A stretch of 64,000 nucleotides of DNA, from contig BSWB01000005.1 in NCBI GenBank assembly GCA_033239125.1, positions 146,564,494 through 146,628,493 of the forward strand, given 5' to 3'. The position numbers and the translations under genes were made by a program. This document shows, in pieces, positions 35,501 through 47,769 of this stretch (position 1 is its first letter; each line of letters opens with the position of its first letter). The stretch comes from Fagopyrum homotropicum. Taxonomy: Eukaryota > Streptophyta > Magnoliopsida > Caryophyllales > Polygonaceae. The notes under the pieces are model-generated. The model was not told the DNA's origin. It searched no databases and worked only from the letters and a program-made list of their open reading frames with translations.

Positions 35501-37364
35501 ATGACGGTCACCAACACCAATGTGAATGACACAGATTCCAAGTCCGGTCTCGAGATCACTTCAACTCCGGCGAGCTTCTTCTCCGTCAAACCTAAAAAGA
35601 TTCTCCGGGACCTCGATTTCAACAGTGGGGCTTCCATCGAATCTTGGGTTGATTCCATGAAAGCTTCCTCTCCAACTCACCTCAAATCCACTCTCTCTCT
35701 TGCCGATCAAATGGTAATAACTCAATCTGAGAATTTTCACTACAAAATTCTCCGATTCACCGATTAATCATCTTGATGAAATTTTGTACAGGCGAATCAT
35801 CCATCAGCACTGGAAATGTTCGAGCAAATCACAACCGCTTCAAAAGGAAAGCAGATCGTAATGCTGTTAGACTACGACGGTACACTTTCCCCCATTGTCG
35901 ATGATCCCGATCGAGCTTTCATGTCCAACGCTGTAAGTAAAATCCTCAAAACCCGTTTTAAAACCCATCATTCTTTAATCTAAACCCGTTTTAAACTCCT
36001 GTCATCAATTCAGATGAGAAAAACTGTGAGAAAAGTCGCCGGTCATTTCCCGACCGCCATTGTTACCGGAAGATGCAGAGACCAGGTATCAAATTTCTCA
36101 CCAAAACTCAACAATTTGCACGCAAATTTTCAAACTTTAACAAAAAAAATCCGATCAATTTATATGCAGGTTTACAGTTTTGTTAAATTAGCTGAACTTT
36201 TCTACGCCGGAAGTCACGGCATGGATATCAAAGGTCCGGCGAAGGGTTCAAAGTATTCGAAAGAAACTCAAACTGTTCTTTTTCAACCAGCTAGCGAATT
36301 CCTCCCAATGATTGATCAGGTAATTACTTCTTAATCATTATCCTAATTTTAATTATAATTATAATTTCAATATTGAATTTTGAATTATAATTTCAGGTTT
36401 ATAATGTATTATTGGAGAAAACCAAACACATTCTTCGAGTTAAAATAGAGCATCACAAATTTACTGCTTCTGTGCATTTTCGTTGCGTGGATGAGAAGGT
36501 TAGTAAATATTTTTTTTACTTTTACTATAAATGTAAAACAGTAAAAAAAAAAAAAAAAAAAAATCATTTTAACGAGTTTTTTTTTACTTTGTGGTAATTT
36601 GTAGGAATGGAGCGAGTTGGCTCAGTTGGTTAGGTCAGTGCTAAAGGATTTTCCAAAACTCAGGCTAACTCAAGGAAGAATGGTAAATATTAATTTATTA
36701 GTAGTTAATATTTTATATTTAGATTTTATTTTTAAAAATGTATTTATTTTCTAAATTTATTTGATAATTATTGAAGGTATTTGAGATTCGGCCTACCATC
36801 AAATGGGACAAAGGCAAAGCTCTTGAATTTCTCCTTGAATCACTTGGTAAGAACTAAGAACCATGGTAACTTTCAAATTGACTATGGTAAATTTTTAATA
36901 TTAATTACTTATTAATATTTATTTTTTGGATTAATTAATAATAGGATTCACCACTTGTTCTGATGTATTTCCCGTTTACATTGGAGATGATCGGACCGAT
37001 GAAGATGCATTTAAGGTAGTTTTTGTTAACTATTTTTAATAATAGTATATTATTATAAAAGTATAATAAAATTGTAATATTAATATTTTTATTAAATTTG
37101 ATGAAATTAAGGTGTTGAGAGAAAGGGACCAAGGTTTCGGAATCCTTGTTTCTAAGATTCCGAAAGAGACCAATGCATCATACTATCTACGCGAACCCTT
37201 AGAGGTAAATCGGCTTATTCAATTTATATTTTAATTAAATTTTTTTAATATAATTTTCATATAACCTTTTTCACTTCACGTGTTGTATATAGGTGATGGA
37301 TTTTCTGCAACGTCTTGTTCGGTGGAAGAAATTTTCATTGAGAAGGCATTTTGGACGTCTATAA
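35501..37364 (+). CDS. TPP: Trehalose-6-phosphate phosphatase (10 exons, 353 aa)
   Basis: TPP is a HAD-superfamily enzyme that dephosphorylates trehalose-6-phosphate, a sugar-status signal, to trehalose. Exons: 35501-35713, 35792-35932, 36014-36085, 36170-36319, 36397-36498, 36605-36682, 36777-36846, 36945-37015, 37112-37204, 37293-37364. All are GT-AG, 1062 nt in frame. Phosphatase box 1 is LLDYDGTLSPIVDDP with nucleophile D98 and general acid D100. Other motifs are TAIVTGRCRDQ and YAGSHGMDI. The Mg-binding motif GDDRTDEDAF is at 289-298. The N-terminal ~75 residues are a plant-type extension without a clear signal peptide. It is single-domain, with no TPS domain, so it is a plant class III-like TPP. 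The family member cannot be assigned. It appears intact. Confidence 0.95.
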
Positions 37365-38030
37365 ACCGAAAATAAAATAGGGTTTATGTAATATGCAATC
37401 TGTATTGATAAATCCGTCTTTTTCGGTAGAATTTATGATGGAAATTAATTAAAAGTGTATATAAATGCAGTGTATTTGTGTGTACAAATTCTATCATTAT
37501 ATATAAGGTATCCTATAACCTCACATTTTTGTGGTGCAAGGTTATATTTTATGTCATGTTACATGTTGACATTTATTAAGTTCTATGTTAATCTTCTTCT
37601 TTCTCATTAGTTTAAGAAAACGTGCTTTTATTTTATAATTTTCATATAAATAATGCTAATAATAATAATGATCCAAAAGCTTAGTGATCACCACGATTAC
37701 AATTGCTCACATGTTCCTCTTTAAATTAATTTTGACAACTTCACGTCAATACAAGGATATTTATATAAGGTTTAAAAGGCTCCATTTGATTTCAATATGA
37801 TAATATTGTTTTGGTGATTATCATGTTAAAATTAACTATAGTTTAATACAAGAAGGATGAAATACGGGCTAAATTTCATCTCCTATAATGTCTACCCGCT
37901 AAACACACCCTTTGTGTAGGAAGTTGATTGTCATCTCAAACAATAATTCAACCATATCGATTTGACATGGACCTTGTTTGTTTTTTTAAGGGTTACGTAT
38001 GATATATATGATAGTCATCTTGACAAAGGA
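37365..38030. other. TPP 3' flank, no gene seen
   Basis: Contains the 3' UTR and AT-rich sequence. AATAATAATAATGATCC near 37655 is a short microsatellite-like run. Confidence 0.4.
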
Positions 38031-38040
38031 AGAAAGAACA

Positions 38041-38651
38041 AGAGCAAGAACAAGCACGGAATGACAAAAGGGAAGAGTCTAAAGAAGCCTGATTCCTAGA
38101 ATTATGGCCCAAGAGTTGGTGTCGGTAGAGCGCTCCTTCCAACGAACATAAGAGTAGAACTTGACTTCTAGGATGATTCTATGAGCATATTCAATGACGC
38201 TAGTATTGTCGTTGTTGCAGATGACTTCATTACAAGCTTTCAAGGTGCAGTATCCAAAAGTAGCAATGCAAGATCTTCTTACGTGGTGTATGAAGCTTTT
38301 GGTGTTCCCAACGGCACTACTAAGTCAATCCCATATGTTAGAGTTGTTGAATGGAGTACGCATCCACTTTCCTATGATGTTGAACACAAGGTGGATGTAT
38401 AAACAATTGTTCCAATGGTCTTTCATTTCTTCATGGGAGAGACAAAGTTTGCAAGTGTTATTGAAAAGAAGGTTCCAATAGTATAGTTTAGTAAGGGTAG
38501 AGAGTCTGCATTGGCCTACAAGCCAAGAGATAAAGCTACATTTCGAAATGTTAAGTCCTCCCGCTATACCCTTACACCAAGGTGTTGTAAAACCACAGGG
38601 GTGCAGAAGGTTGTAGGCCTTGGACGTGGAGAAGAGCCCGTTGGATCTGTA
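38041..38651 (+). pseudogene. Unrecognised degenerate coding-like segment
   Basis: Reading from 38041 in one frame gives KNKSKNKHGMTKGKSLKKPD, a stop, NYGPRVGVGRALLPTNIRVE, a stop, then an uninterrupted run from M at 38181 to a stop at 38402. That run includes FITSFQGAVSKSSNARSSYV and IPYVRVVEWSTHPLSYDVEH. After another stop the frame continues with MVFHFFMGETKFASVIEKK and a basic C-terminus. Base composition and codon use look coding, unlike the surroundings. I do not recognise the family. It could be a retrotransposed gene copy or a transposon-derived gene. Confidence 0.4.
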
Positions 38652-39942
38652 AAATAGTCATTGATTTTGGATGGGTTGTTGAGAACACATATAAAGTAAA
38701 CCTTTGAATCTCCAAAAAAATTATCACAGAATAGACTCGAGTTCATCCAAACGATAATATCCCTTTACAAGCCTTACAAGGCTAATAGGTCCTTAACATA
38801 CCTAAAATGTTTTGTAGCTCATCAACCATTTCACCCATTCAAACCATTAATTTCTCTAATTTTATATTAGTCTATTGAAAGTTATTTCACATATCGATCC
38901 TTATAATACATATTTTCCAAATTTTTATTTATAATGTATATTAAATAACTATTCAAAATATCATTATATCTCATTCTATACTTTTTAAAATTAAACTTTT
39001 AAATCGTACCAACCTCTATATGTTCAAAATGCTTGTGTTATCCACTTCGTGTAGCAAATATATATATATATATATATATATATACACTTAACCATTAATG
39101 CGTGTACTTTGGCAGTAAATCACGGTGCATATTCTATAATTAAGATCAATATTTAAATAATACTCACAGTAAGTACTTAGTTGGAAATTAGTTAGCTCAC
39201 TTTACAGCTGAATAAACCATAATTAGGGATAGGCATGCTTAATCCCTTGATTTAATTATTGTATTTATTTCTTAATTATTATTTAAAAATACTGATTATG
39301 CTGTCTCCTTTTCGCAAACCATGGATCTGAATACTCCCTTCCGTGAAACAAACAAAACTAAAACTATATAAATCATGGTTAGTCAATTGTGATCGATCTG
39401 AACTCATACAAGTTTTTTATTCGTCATTAACTAATTACATAAAATAATTTTATCATAAAATGTGTTTAGTTGTAATGCAAAATTGCAAATAATATAGTGA
39501 ATTACCTGGTTTATATGATTTTTAACTGTGACAACGGCATGAACGATGAGCAAATACTCGAACGTGAGAGCAAGGGATCAGCCAAGGATGGGCGAGCTCC
39601 GGGGAGGGAGGCAGGAACCGGTTTTATTGTATTATTTTAATTTTCTGAGGGTGTTTTGTGTTAGAGATAATAAGTTCTTACATCGAAAGTTGAAGACATT
39701 CTGAGCCTAGTACATGTGTATGTGCGCTCGTATGCACACGACCCCGCTGCGCTTCTATCGAACTTTGACAAATTGACCCTTTTGCTAAATGGTGTTCGAG
39801 TTCACGTTATCCCGTGTGATAACTACATAGTCCTATTTCGTTATCACCAATAAAATACGATAAGATATGAGAATGGTGTCGGTTCTTCTTCTTATCGCGA
39901 ATGGTATCGGTTCTTCTTCTAAAATAAACATTGATTTTAGTT
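38652..39942. other. AT-rich intergenic stretch with LTR-like fragment
   Basis: (TA)n at 39058-39084. At 39662-39770 (+) there is a short copy of the LTR-like family (GAGATAATAAGTTCTTACAT ... GCGCTCGTATGCACACGACC). No gene seen. Confidence 0.5.
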
Positions 39943-40224
39943 TAAGGGCGTGTTTGGCTCCAACTCCGGAAACGGAATGGAAACGAATGTAGTTCATATA
40001 AATTATTCATGAAATTTTATGGAATCATTCCTTATGCTTTTAAGTAGTTGTGGTAAATTTGATTAGTGTTGATACCCTATAGTGACATAAAATGTGGGAA
40101 ACAACTACATTTTACATACAACCATAAGGAATGATTTCAAAAAATATTCATGAATAAGGTAAACATATGGACTAGATTCATTTCCATTTCATCTTCATTT
40201 CCGAACTTCTAACCAAACGGGTTA
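39943..40224. mobile_element. MITE with GGGCGTGTTTGG termini, copy 2
   Basis: TAAGGGCGTGTTTGGCTCC at the left, CCAAACGGGTTAAA at the right. TAA occurs at both edges, fitting the 3-bp target of Tourist/PIF elements. Shares ACTCCGGAAACGGAATGGAA and CATGAAATTTTATGGAATCA with the copies at 26690 and 45993. Confidence 0.75.
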
Positions 40225-40450
40225 AATGTTCACATGCTAGTTTGCACAGACTATTTTGCCATAAACATCCATATTTGTTTGTTATTAATGAAAAAAGTAA
40301 ATTAATATTTTATTATTATTAAATACTTGTTTATTTAAATATACCATTTTCAATTTCAATGTTTCCTTTCAACTCCATTTAAACACTAAACTAATTTATT
40401 TTATTAACCAAACACTATTAATTTATACGATATTTTAAACATGTGTATTA

Positions 40451-40714
40451 CTCCCTCCGATAAAAAATAAGTGTCGTTTTAGCATTAGAAATTTGGTCAC
40501 AATTATCTGTCGTTTTAAGTTTTGTAGGCCAATAAATGAACAATAATTATAAGAAATGTTCTTGAAAGTTGGTATAAATGATTAGTTTTAGTTCTAAAAT
40601 CTTTCTTATCGGTTTAAAATAAGGGAGATTTAGAAAAATTATACAAAATTTATGTTATTTAATATTTTTCTCAAAAATTATGTGAAAACGACACTTATTT
40701 TTTATCGGAAGGAG
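40451..40714 (+). mobile_element. Stowaway-like MITE, copy 3 (264 bp)
   Basis: CTCCCTCCGATAAAAAATAAG to TTATCGGAAGGAG, flanked by TA on both sides. It is 27 bp shorter than copies 1 and 2, mainly from an internal deletion near 40620. Confidence 0.88.
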
Positions 40715-43040
40715 TATATATTTACAAAATGGTCATGATTGCACGAAGAAGGAAAAAAACATAAATACAAAAGATAAAAATGGATATAGTGATGATTGAT
40801 TATCTTCTTAATAAATCCATAAATAAATATTAAGAATCAAATAATAGTTACATGCATGAACTTATAAAAGCAAACAATACAATATAGAATCCAACTATTT
40901 TCCTTTTTTTTTTTCCTGCTTAAGATAATGTATTTATTATTTGTTATAAAAAATAAATAATTTAGAGAAAATAAACATTAAATAAAAAAAACTATAAAAA
41001 GACAAAAATTGTTAGGTGAATGAAGTTGTAAATAAACCTCAAAAAGGAAATATGAGAAACTAAAGTCACCATCACATGACTGGAAATTGGGTATGGTCGA
41101 CTACATTTTTCAATTGATTAATTTTATTTTGGCATTTATTGTTCTCGATGCTTTTGTCTAGTCAACAATTAACCTATACAATTTTTGTTTATTAAAAAAA
41201 TAAAATTAAAATAAGTAAATTATTATGTTTTAATACATTAGTTATACTAAAATAAAAGATACTAGCTCTCCAATTATTGATGAACATTCTGAATAGAAAC
41301 TGGGACATCCACTTTAGACATGACTTCCGCAAGGCAAATAGAACTGTGGATTTTTAGCTAGTTTGTCTTTGAACTTTTCGTTTGAATTGCATTGCGTGTA
41401 TTGTTTGACCCGCCGGATGGTGTAGTTGATCTTTTGCTTGACGATGTAAGGGTCGGGCTATCCCGTGCTTTGACTACCCTCTTTCTATGAACTAAAAGCG
41501 TGACTAGATGCGTCGGAAACCACTGACTCTCCTTCCCACCAAAAAAATTTATTGATGGACATGCTAATGACAATCATATAAACTAACAATATAAAAGATA
41601 AACACGGTTAGGTTAATCATCAAGTTAAAATTAATGTATTTGCAAATTAAGGCTATTATTTAAAAAATTTATATATTTTTTTTTACCTTTCAAGGATCTT
41701 TGTTATACCCATGTCCTAGAGTGGTAGGGTTAGTTTCTAATAGCGTTGTACATTGGTTCAATAGTAGATCGGACTCGAAAAAAGTTGTTATAAAACCAGG
41801 TCGATCGAACCAAGTTTTTTTTGGCTTTTATAAACACTTGTGGATTCTTTAGTTCAAAATTTGACGACAACTAGCTTCAAATATAAATATCGCGTTCATG
41901 TGCCATGTAAAGACCGAAAGCTCTTGTTAGTATAAATTTGATTATTTGATTCGTTCATAAATTCGTTATGGACCGTCTTAGTCTCAAAAGATCGTAACAA
42001 GTTTTCTATGTAAGGGTACATCTTTAAAAAATGCCAGGATATATGAAATAACATGCTAGTCGTTTTTCATTCAATGCAAGGTCTTCATAGATTTTGATGG
42101 ACAAAAAGATGTGATAGTTAATTAGCCTATACATTTCGAGTATGAATAGGTGAAAAAGTCTAACACACAATGACAACAAAATTCTAACCCAAAATATAAA
42201 TCGATACGATATATATTTGTTCTAGATTCCTAAGGGCAATTCTCAATATAAACCTGATGAGTTAAGTTCAAACCTATTATATTTACAAGTGTAACAACGT
42301 TTATCATAAAACTCTTTGACAATAAACGTAAAAATCTACCAAAATTGTATAGACCAGTTCAATGAGAACACAAGGGGATACCATGACATGAAGGGATGAA
42401 ATTGAGGTTGAAGATGAAATCTTTCATTTCAACCCTTATTTTGGGTTTCGATGGTTGTGATTGATGGAAATGAAAGTGTGACTTGAGGAGATGAAGATAA
42501 TTAGTATCTTTTTTTAAAAAAATTTAAAACATTTTTATATGATATTCTTTTGGCTAATTTCATTTACTTCGTACCCATAATAATTCACTCCACACCAAAC
42601 ACTAGTCAACTCAAATTTTATTTCATTCCCATTTTTCATTTCAATAATTCTCGTTTTACAGATCATAAAAGGTTGAAAATTTGGACCAAATTTTATTATC
42701 AATCATCCCCGGCCATAATCCCGTCAACCCCTCTACCGAACGAACCCATTATAGGTTAACGATTTATCTACTATCAATATAACATGGATCTTATCTCCAC
42801 CATATAGCTACATACCATATCAAATACGATATCAAACATTTTAATGTAAATGTATTTGACAAATTTTGATAGGAAAAATACATGAAAGTCACATATATTC
42901 ATATATTCAGAAGACAATTTTATCCTCGTTTGTGTATGATCCATGTGACTTATAAAATAATTATATAAAGAAGGATAACAAGTATTGAGGTCAACCAACT
43001 GAGATGAAGATAAACCCTAGACGTAATAAGTTTTCCTTAA
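40715..43040. other. AT-rich intergenic stretch, no gene recognised
   Basis: No supported gene. MITE-like ends occur near 42385-42740 (AAGGGATGAAATTGAGGTTG ... CTCTACCGAACGAACCC). The minus-strand frame at 41358-41573 is serine/threonine-rich and unsupported. Confidence 0.4.
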
Positions 43041-43074
43041 TTTTTTGAACCAAATGTATGTTATGGATACTACA

Positions 43075-43145
43075 CATACGCTCTACGACTACGTCTGACG
43101 TATGCGTAGTATGGCTACGTTTCCGCAAAGCGTAGTCGTAGCCAT
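43075..43145. repeat. TACGACTACG inverted repeat
   Basis: CTCTACGACTACG and GCGTAGTCGTAGCC form an inverted repeat around TACGTCTGACGTATGCGTAG. A further GCTACGACTACACATTGCG lies at about 43177. Origin unknown. Confidence 0.6.
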
Positions 43146-43252
43146 TTTCCTTTATTTTTGAACGAAATGAGCTTGTTGCTACGACTACACATTGCGTACG
43201 CGCAGTCGGGGTATGTATAGTATGTTTCAGGTGGTACGAACAGCAATATCGG

Positions 43253-43254
<2 letters not shown>

Positions 43255-43312
<58 letters not shown>
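43255..43312. repeat. (AT)n microsatellite, about 58 bp
   Basis: Uninterrupted AT dinucleotides followed by T8. Confidence 0.97.
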
Positions 43313-43315
<3 letters not shown>

Positions 43316-43459
43316 TTTTGAATAAGTCAATGAGAAGTATGGTCCAACGTAGCATGTGAAACGTAAGTACGTAACCAATGAAGTATGAGTGAAGACAGGT
43401 CGATGAAATGAGGTCAAACAAGTGTGATTGGAAGGCACGAAAATCCATGTTTCTCCTGC

Positions 43460-43517
43460 CTCGTGAACCGATCACTGCCGACCCGGCCTTGAGGGGTGTG
43501 CCTTGACCCGGTTCACA
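43460..43517. repeat. GTGAACCG...CGGTTCAC hairpin
   Basis: CGTGAACCGATCACTGCCGA and TTGACCCGGTTCACAAC have complementary ends around a GC-rich core (CCCGGCCTTGAGGGGTGTGC). It stands out from the AT-rich surroundings. Function unknown. Confidence 0.45.
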
Positions 43518-43852
43518 ACTCAACTCAGATTCTCTTATTCGCCTCTTTTGGTAAATTCTCATGGCTTGTTATTTTGGCTAAATTTCACAAGTCCATACAC
43601 AAAATATTAATGACATGAATCATATGCGTGTAACTCTTGGAATAACGATCATAAAAAAATTCGGTTTGAACTTGCTCACTTTTTTAGCGAGTCAGATATC
43701 GGTAGAGTTACAAATTCGGTTAAAATTTAGTCTTAAAACATTATCAACTCGTTTATTAACGAGTAAAACAAGAACATTCCACTCACTCAGCCAACATCCA
43801 TACTATTATATAAGCAGAGCTACTAAGCTTGACTTGAAAAAAAGTTTGGTTT

Positions 43853-44223
43853 TATTCATTCACTTTTTTTTTTTTGATACAAAGGTAGGGGAAATGAGGA
43901 TTAGTCCTAGAGACTAAATGTCCTACAATATGCAATTGGATGAGGACATCGACATCGTTTGGGAGAGGGCCGTCACATGAATCCGAAGAAAGACCAAGAA
44001 AAACCAGTTGGTCAGCAACAAAGTTGGCTTCCCTGTAAATGTATTGGAACTGCACGAAGAGAAACCAAAGAGAGAAGTAGAGATGTCCGAAATAATCATA
44101 TACACATCCCAAGGAAGCTTTTACTTCTCCTTTTACTTTTAAGAACGGAGTTGGCCGCACATTTACCAAAGCCAAAAGTAAAAGGAGAAGTAAGATTATT
44201 TCTAATATATTCATTCACTTTTT
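43853..44223 (-). mobile_element. LINE 3' fragment with 16-bp TSD
   Basis: TATTCATTCACTTTTT occurs at 43853-43868 and again at 44208-44223. The insert is on the minus strand with its poly(A) tail appearing as poly(T) at 43864-43876. The decoded end is FVQFQYIYREANFVADQLVF, the C-terminal RNase H region of a LINE. Near its 5' end is a perfect 20-bp inverted repeat, 44121-44140 and 44174-44193. Confidence 0.87.
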
Positions 44224-45564
44224 GAAAAAGTCGAATATAATTTTCATTAAAATTTAAAATCGACTCAAACTCGACTATAAACAAACTGAAATATAATCGA
44301 GCATATAAAAATTGTTAAAATTCAATATAAATATATATGGACCATAGAGCGATAGTCGTGTGCATACACACGCACAAATTTTAGTAGCTCACAAACCTTA
44401 TATACTAGATAGGACTACTCATTACAGATAAAAAAAAAAAAAAAAAAAAAACTTAGCTCATGTAACTCGATTAACAATATGTATGGACTTAGATATGTTA
44501 TGGTCTCTAGTGCACGTGTAAATACGTTAAAAGTCTAAGTTGTATAATTTATATGTTTATATAAGTTTCGTTTTGGAGACTAAACCGGTAATCCTGTATT
44601 TATCCACATGGATTTGGTCGGCATGTGATGATGCCTCTTATAGCTCAATATTCATTGGTTCACTACTTAGACCCGCATCCCTAGGCCGGTTCGAACCGGT
44701 GATTGGTCGGATCCAGTCAGAATCCACCTGCTGCGCCTAAGTTAAGTCATCGAGGAATCTCTTTATATTCATAGGACTTGTGTTTTTTTTATTTATTGTC
44801 ACGATACTTATGTCTATCGTTACGTGTTGCCTTCTCAAGGAACATGCACTGTATAAATATTATATATATACATTTATATATATAATTTTCTTGAAGGCGT
44901 TAACTTTTAGGGCTCGTTTGGAAGCACCGGGAATCATTCCCGATAACTGAATGATTACGAATCAATCAAAAACTACATTTGGTTAGAGGTCTTTTAATGC
45001 ATAGAAGCAATCTCATCCATTCTATTTCCTTTCTCTACCATTATTCGATTTCATTCCGTTTCCATTGCACCGCTCCAACTTGTTTTCGTTTATTCTCATA
45101 TTTATACATAAAATATAGTTGTGATTATGTTGGTGTCGACACGTAAGTATTTGGTGTGCCAAGATGTGGTAGTAATAGTGATAGAGTTAATGGTAGTTGT
45201 TACTTGTTAGGTATGCGACTTTGGTAGTTAGTCGTTGTGGTACATAGAATTTGCACATATCTCTTTATCATTTTTAAGGTTTTGAATGTTGTGATAAATG
45301 TGAGGAAATCAAATGATGAGTGTGAGACTTTTGAATGTTGTGATAAGTGTTAGACTTTTAGAACAACCCTCCACTTTATAAGGTCCCAAACGGTTATAAG
45401 AAAATTAACATGTTTAGAGTTTTTTAGGGTACCATCATTCTGAGATTTTTTGATCGATTTTTCTTATTTATATCGTGAAAACTCTGTCTTATTACAGAAG
45501 ACTTTATGAGTTCGTTTCGTTAGTTTTCGTGGAATAGGAAATAAGAACAATAAAACTTTTACGA
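44224..45564. other. AT-rich intergenic stretch with repeat fragments
   Basis: At 44333-44425 (-) lies a short copy of the LTR-like family (GTATATAAGGTTTGTGAGCT ... GTGTGTATGCACACGAC on the minus strand). Poly(A) at 44432-44450. Near 44912 GGGCTCGTTTGGAAGCACCG and near 45390 GGTCCCAAACGG could bound a MITE of about 480 bp. No gene seen. Confidence 0.45.
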
Positions 45565-45992
45565 CATGTTTAATATTCAGATCTAGATATTAAGGTATCA
45601 TGATATGCGTATGAGATTCATATCACTAAAGAATAGTTGTAGAGAAAAAATAAAAGATGTATATATAATTAAAAAAAATTATAAGATTTGTGATACCACT
45701 AATTTTTTGAGTATATTAAAAAAGTGAAAAAAAAAACTTGTAGTTTCAGTATATCCGGTATATCAAAATAATATTTATATACTTCTATACCAAACACTCG
45801 ATATGAACATGTCCTCCTTTAGTAAGTCATGAATGAAGACTAAAAATTTCAAAAATTAATGATTTTAAGGTCATTAGTAAATTTGGTTTTCAACTAAAAT
45901 ATAACTTTTAAGTCGTTACAAGACGAACTATTCAAACAACATATCAAAACCTTAATATTTGGTTAGCTTTTGAAAAAACTAGCAAATAACCT

Positions 45993-46274
45993 TAGGGTCC
46001 GTTTGGTTTCAACTTCGAAAACGAAAACGAAATGAAAACAAATTTAGTTCATACATATATCCTTATTCATGAAATTTTATGAAATCATTCTTTGTGATTC
46101 AATGCAAAATGCACTTGCTTCTCCTACATTTTGTTTTCCTATAGGGTATTAAAAGTAATCAAACTCTACACCAATTCATTCAAACCACAAGGCATGATTC
46201 CAAAAACATTCATGAATAAGGGATTACGTATTGATTAGATTCGTTTCCTTTCCGTTTCCGATTTCGGAGTTAAA
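45993..46274. mobile_element. MITE with AGGGTCCGTTTGG terminus, copy 3
   Basis: TTAGGGTCCGTTTGGTTTCAAC at the left; the right end TTTCCGATTTCGGAGTTAA lacks the final CCAAACGGG of its relatives. Internal TATAGGGTATTAAAAGTAAT matches the copy at 26690. Confidence 0.72.
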
Positions 46275-47095
46275 TGAATACGTCGTAAATCACTATTTTT
46301 TGCGCAAAAAACGCATTTCATTCAGTAACTCTGACAACCTTGATTGAATCCATGATGTCATCACCAAAATTAGCATTATTTATTGTTTTTGAACATTTAA
46401 TATAATGAAGATACTAAATAGGATATTCTCAGTTTAATATTCTTTAGTCGCAAACATTGCACAGAGTTGAAGTAGGAAGAAGAGCGGTACAAATCTCAGC
46501 CCCTCCCGTGTCTTTAATCTTGCTGTTTATCCATATTATTATTATATTATACCACATTATAAAAATATAATATTCTAAATATATTATGATAAATAATATG
46601 TTATAGGAGATAAATTATTATAGATACAGCATAATTAAATTGGCACGATGTGTGAAAACTCTAATAATACACTTAGGTCATGTTTAACGGAGATTATTGT
46701 GTAAATTATTGTAAAATTTTGTATTTTTTGAAAGTTACATGTTATTTGGTATAATAGATTTTTGAAAAGCTTTTTTGTTGGATTTAAAAAAACTTTCTAG
46801 GAAGATATCTTTTAGAATAGATTATCAATAATATTACTATTTTGCCCATCTTTTACATCTTTAACAATTTATACATTTTTTTTTTGGCTTTTTGATAAAT
46901 CTATAATACAAATCTATCCAATGATAAATCTACTTTTATCAAATATCAAATAGGTTATTTGTTAGATTTTTAAAATTTACAAAACTTTTTAAAACCCTTT
47001 TTTAACAAATTTACCAAAAAACTAAAACTACTTAAAAAAAAAAAAAAAAAACTTAAAATACTCAAAACTCCGCAATATTATTCAAGTAAGGCCAA
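46275..47095. other. AT-rich intergenic stretch, no gene seen
   Basis: 46677-47060 resembles the AT-rich MITE-like stretch at 33085-33450 (TTTTTGATAAATCTATAATA, AAAACCC). Poly(A) at 47034-47051. Confidence 0.4.
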
Positions 47096-47097
47096 TT

Positions 47098-47676
47098 ATT
47101 GCGGTACGGCCGTGCGGCCGTACCGCAGGGCGACACGTGTCCCGAAAAAAAAAAAAAAAAAAAATTTTTTTTTTCTTTTTTAAAACGAGTAAAAGTAATA
47201 GTTCAAAACTTATTATGGAATAGTTCATAACTTATAAAAGGATAGTTCATGAATTATAATAAAATAGTTGATAGTGTAAAATTTATAAAGGATTGAAAGT
47301 AATAGTTCAAAACTTATTAAGTAATAGTTCATAACTTCTAAAAGGATAGTTCATGAATTATAATAGAATAGTTCATAGTGCAAAATTTATAAAGGAGTGA
47401 AAGTAATAGTTCAAAACTTATTATGGGATAGTTCATGAATTATAATAGAATAGTTTATGAATTATAATAGAATAGTTTAAAGTGCAAAAATTTATAAAGG
47501 AGTGAAAGTAATAGTTCAAAACTTATTATGGGATAGTTCATGAATTATAATAAAATAGTTCATGGATTATATTAAAAAGTAATAGTTCATGGATTGTATA
47601 GGAATAGTTCAAAGTTTATAGGATAATAGTGCATAAATTATAACATGGTAGTTCAAATAAATTTTCATTAGTTTCC

Positions 47677-47713
<37 letters not shown>

Positions 47714-47769
47714 TTTTTTTTTCGGGACACGTGTCGCCCTGCGGTACGGCCGTACGACCGTACCGCAAT
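47098..47769. mobile_element. Palindrome-ended element with internal 105-bp tandem repeats
   Basis: Terminal inverted repeats of about 55 bp: TTGCGGTACGGCCGTGCGGC at the left, and its inverse GTACGACCGTACCGCAA at the right. Each terminal repeat is itself a near-palindrome. Each continues with GCAGGGCGACACGTGTCCCG and a poly(A). Inside are about four tandem units of 104-105 bp starting near 47192, 47296, 47400 and 47505, built from ATAGTTCA-type 8-mers. TA flanks both sides. No coding capacity. Confidence 0.8.

Noticed and set aside
35221..35529. 102-aa frame before TPP
   Set aside because: Covers the TATA box and leader; the real start at 35501 is in another frame with a TPP-like N-terminus.
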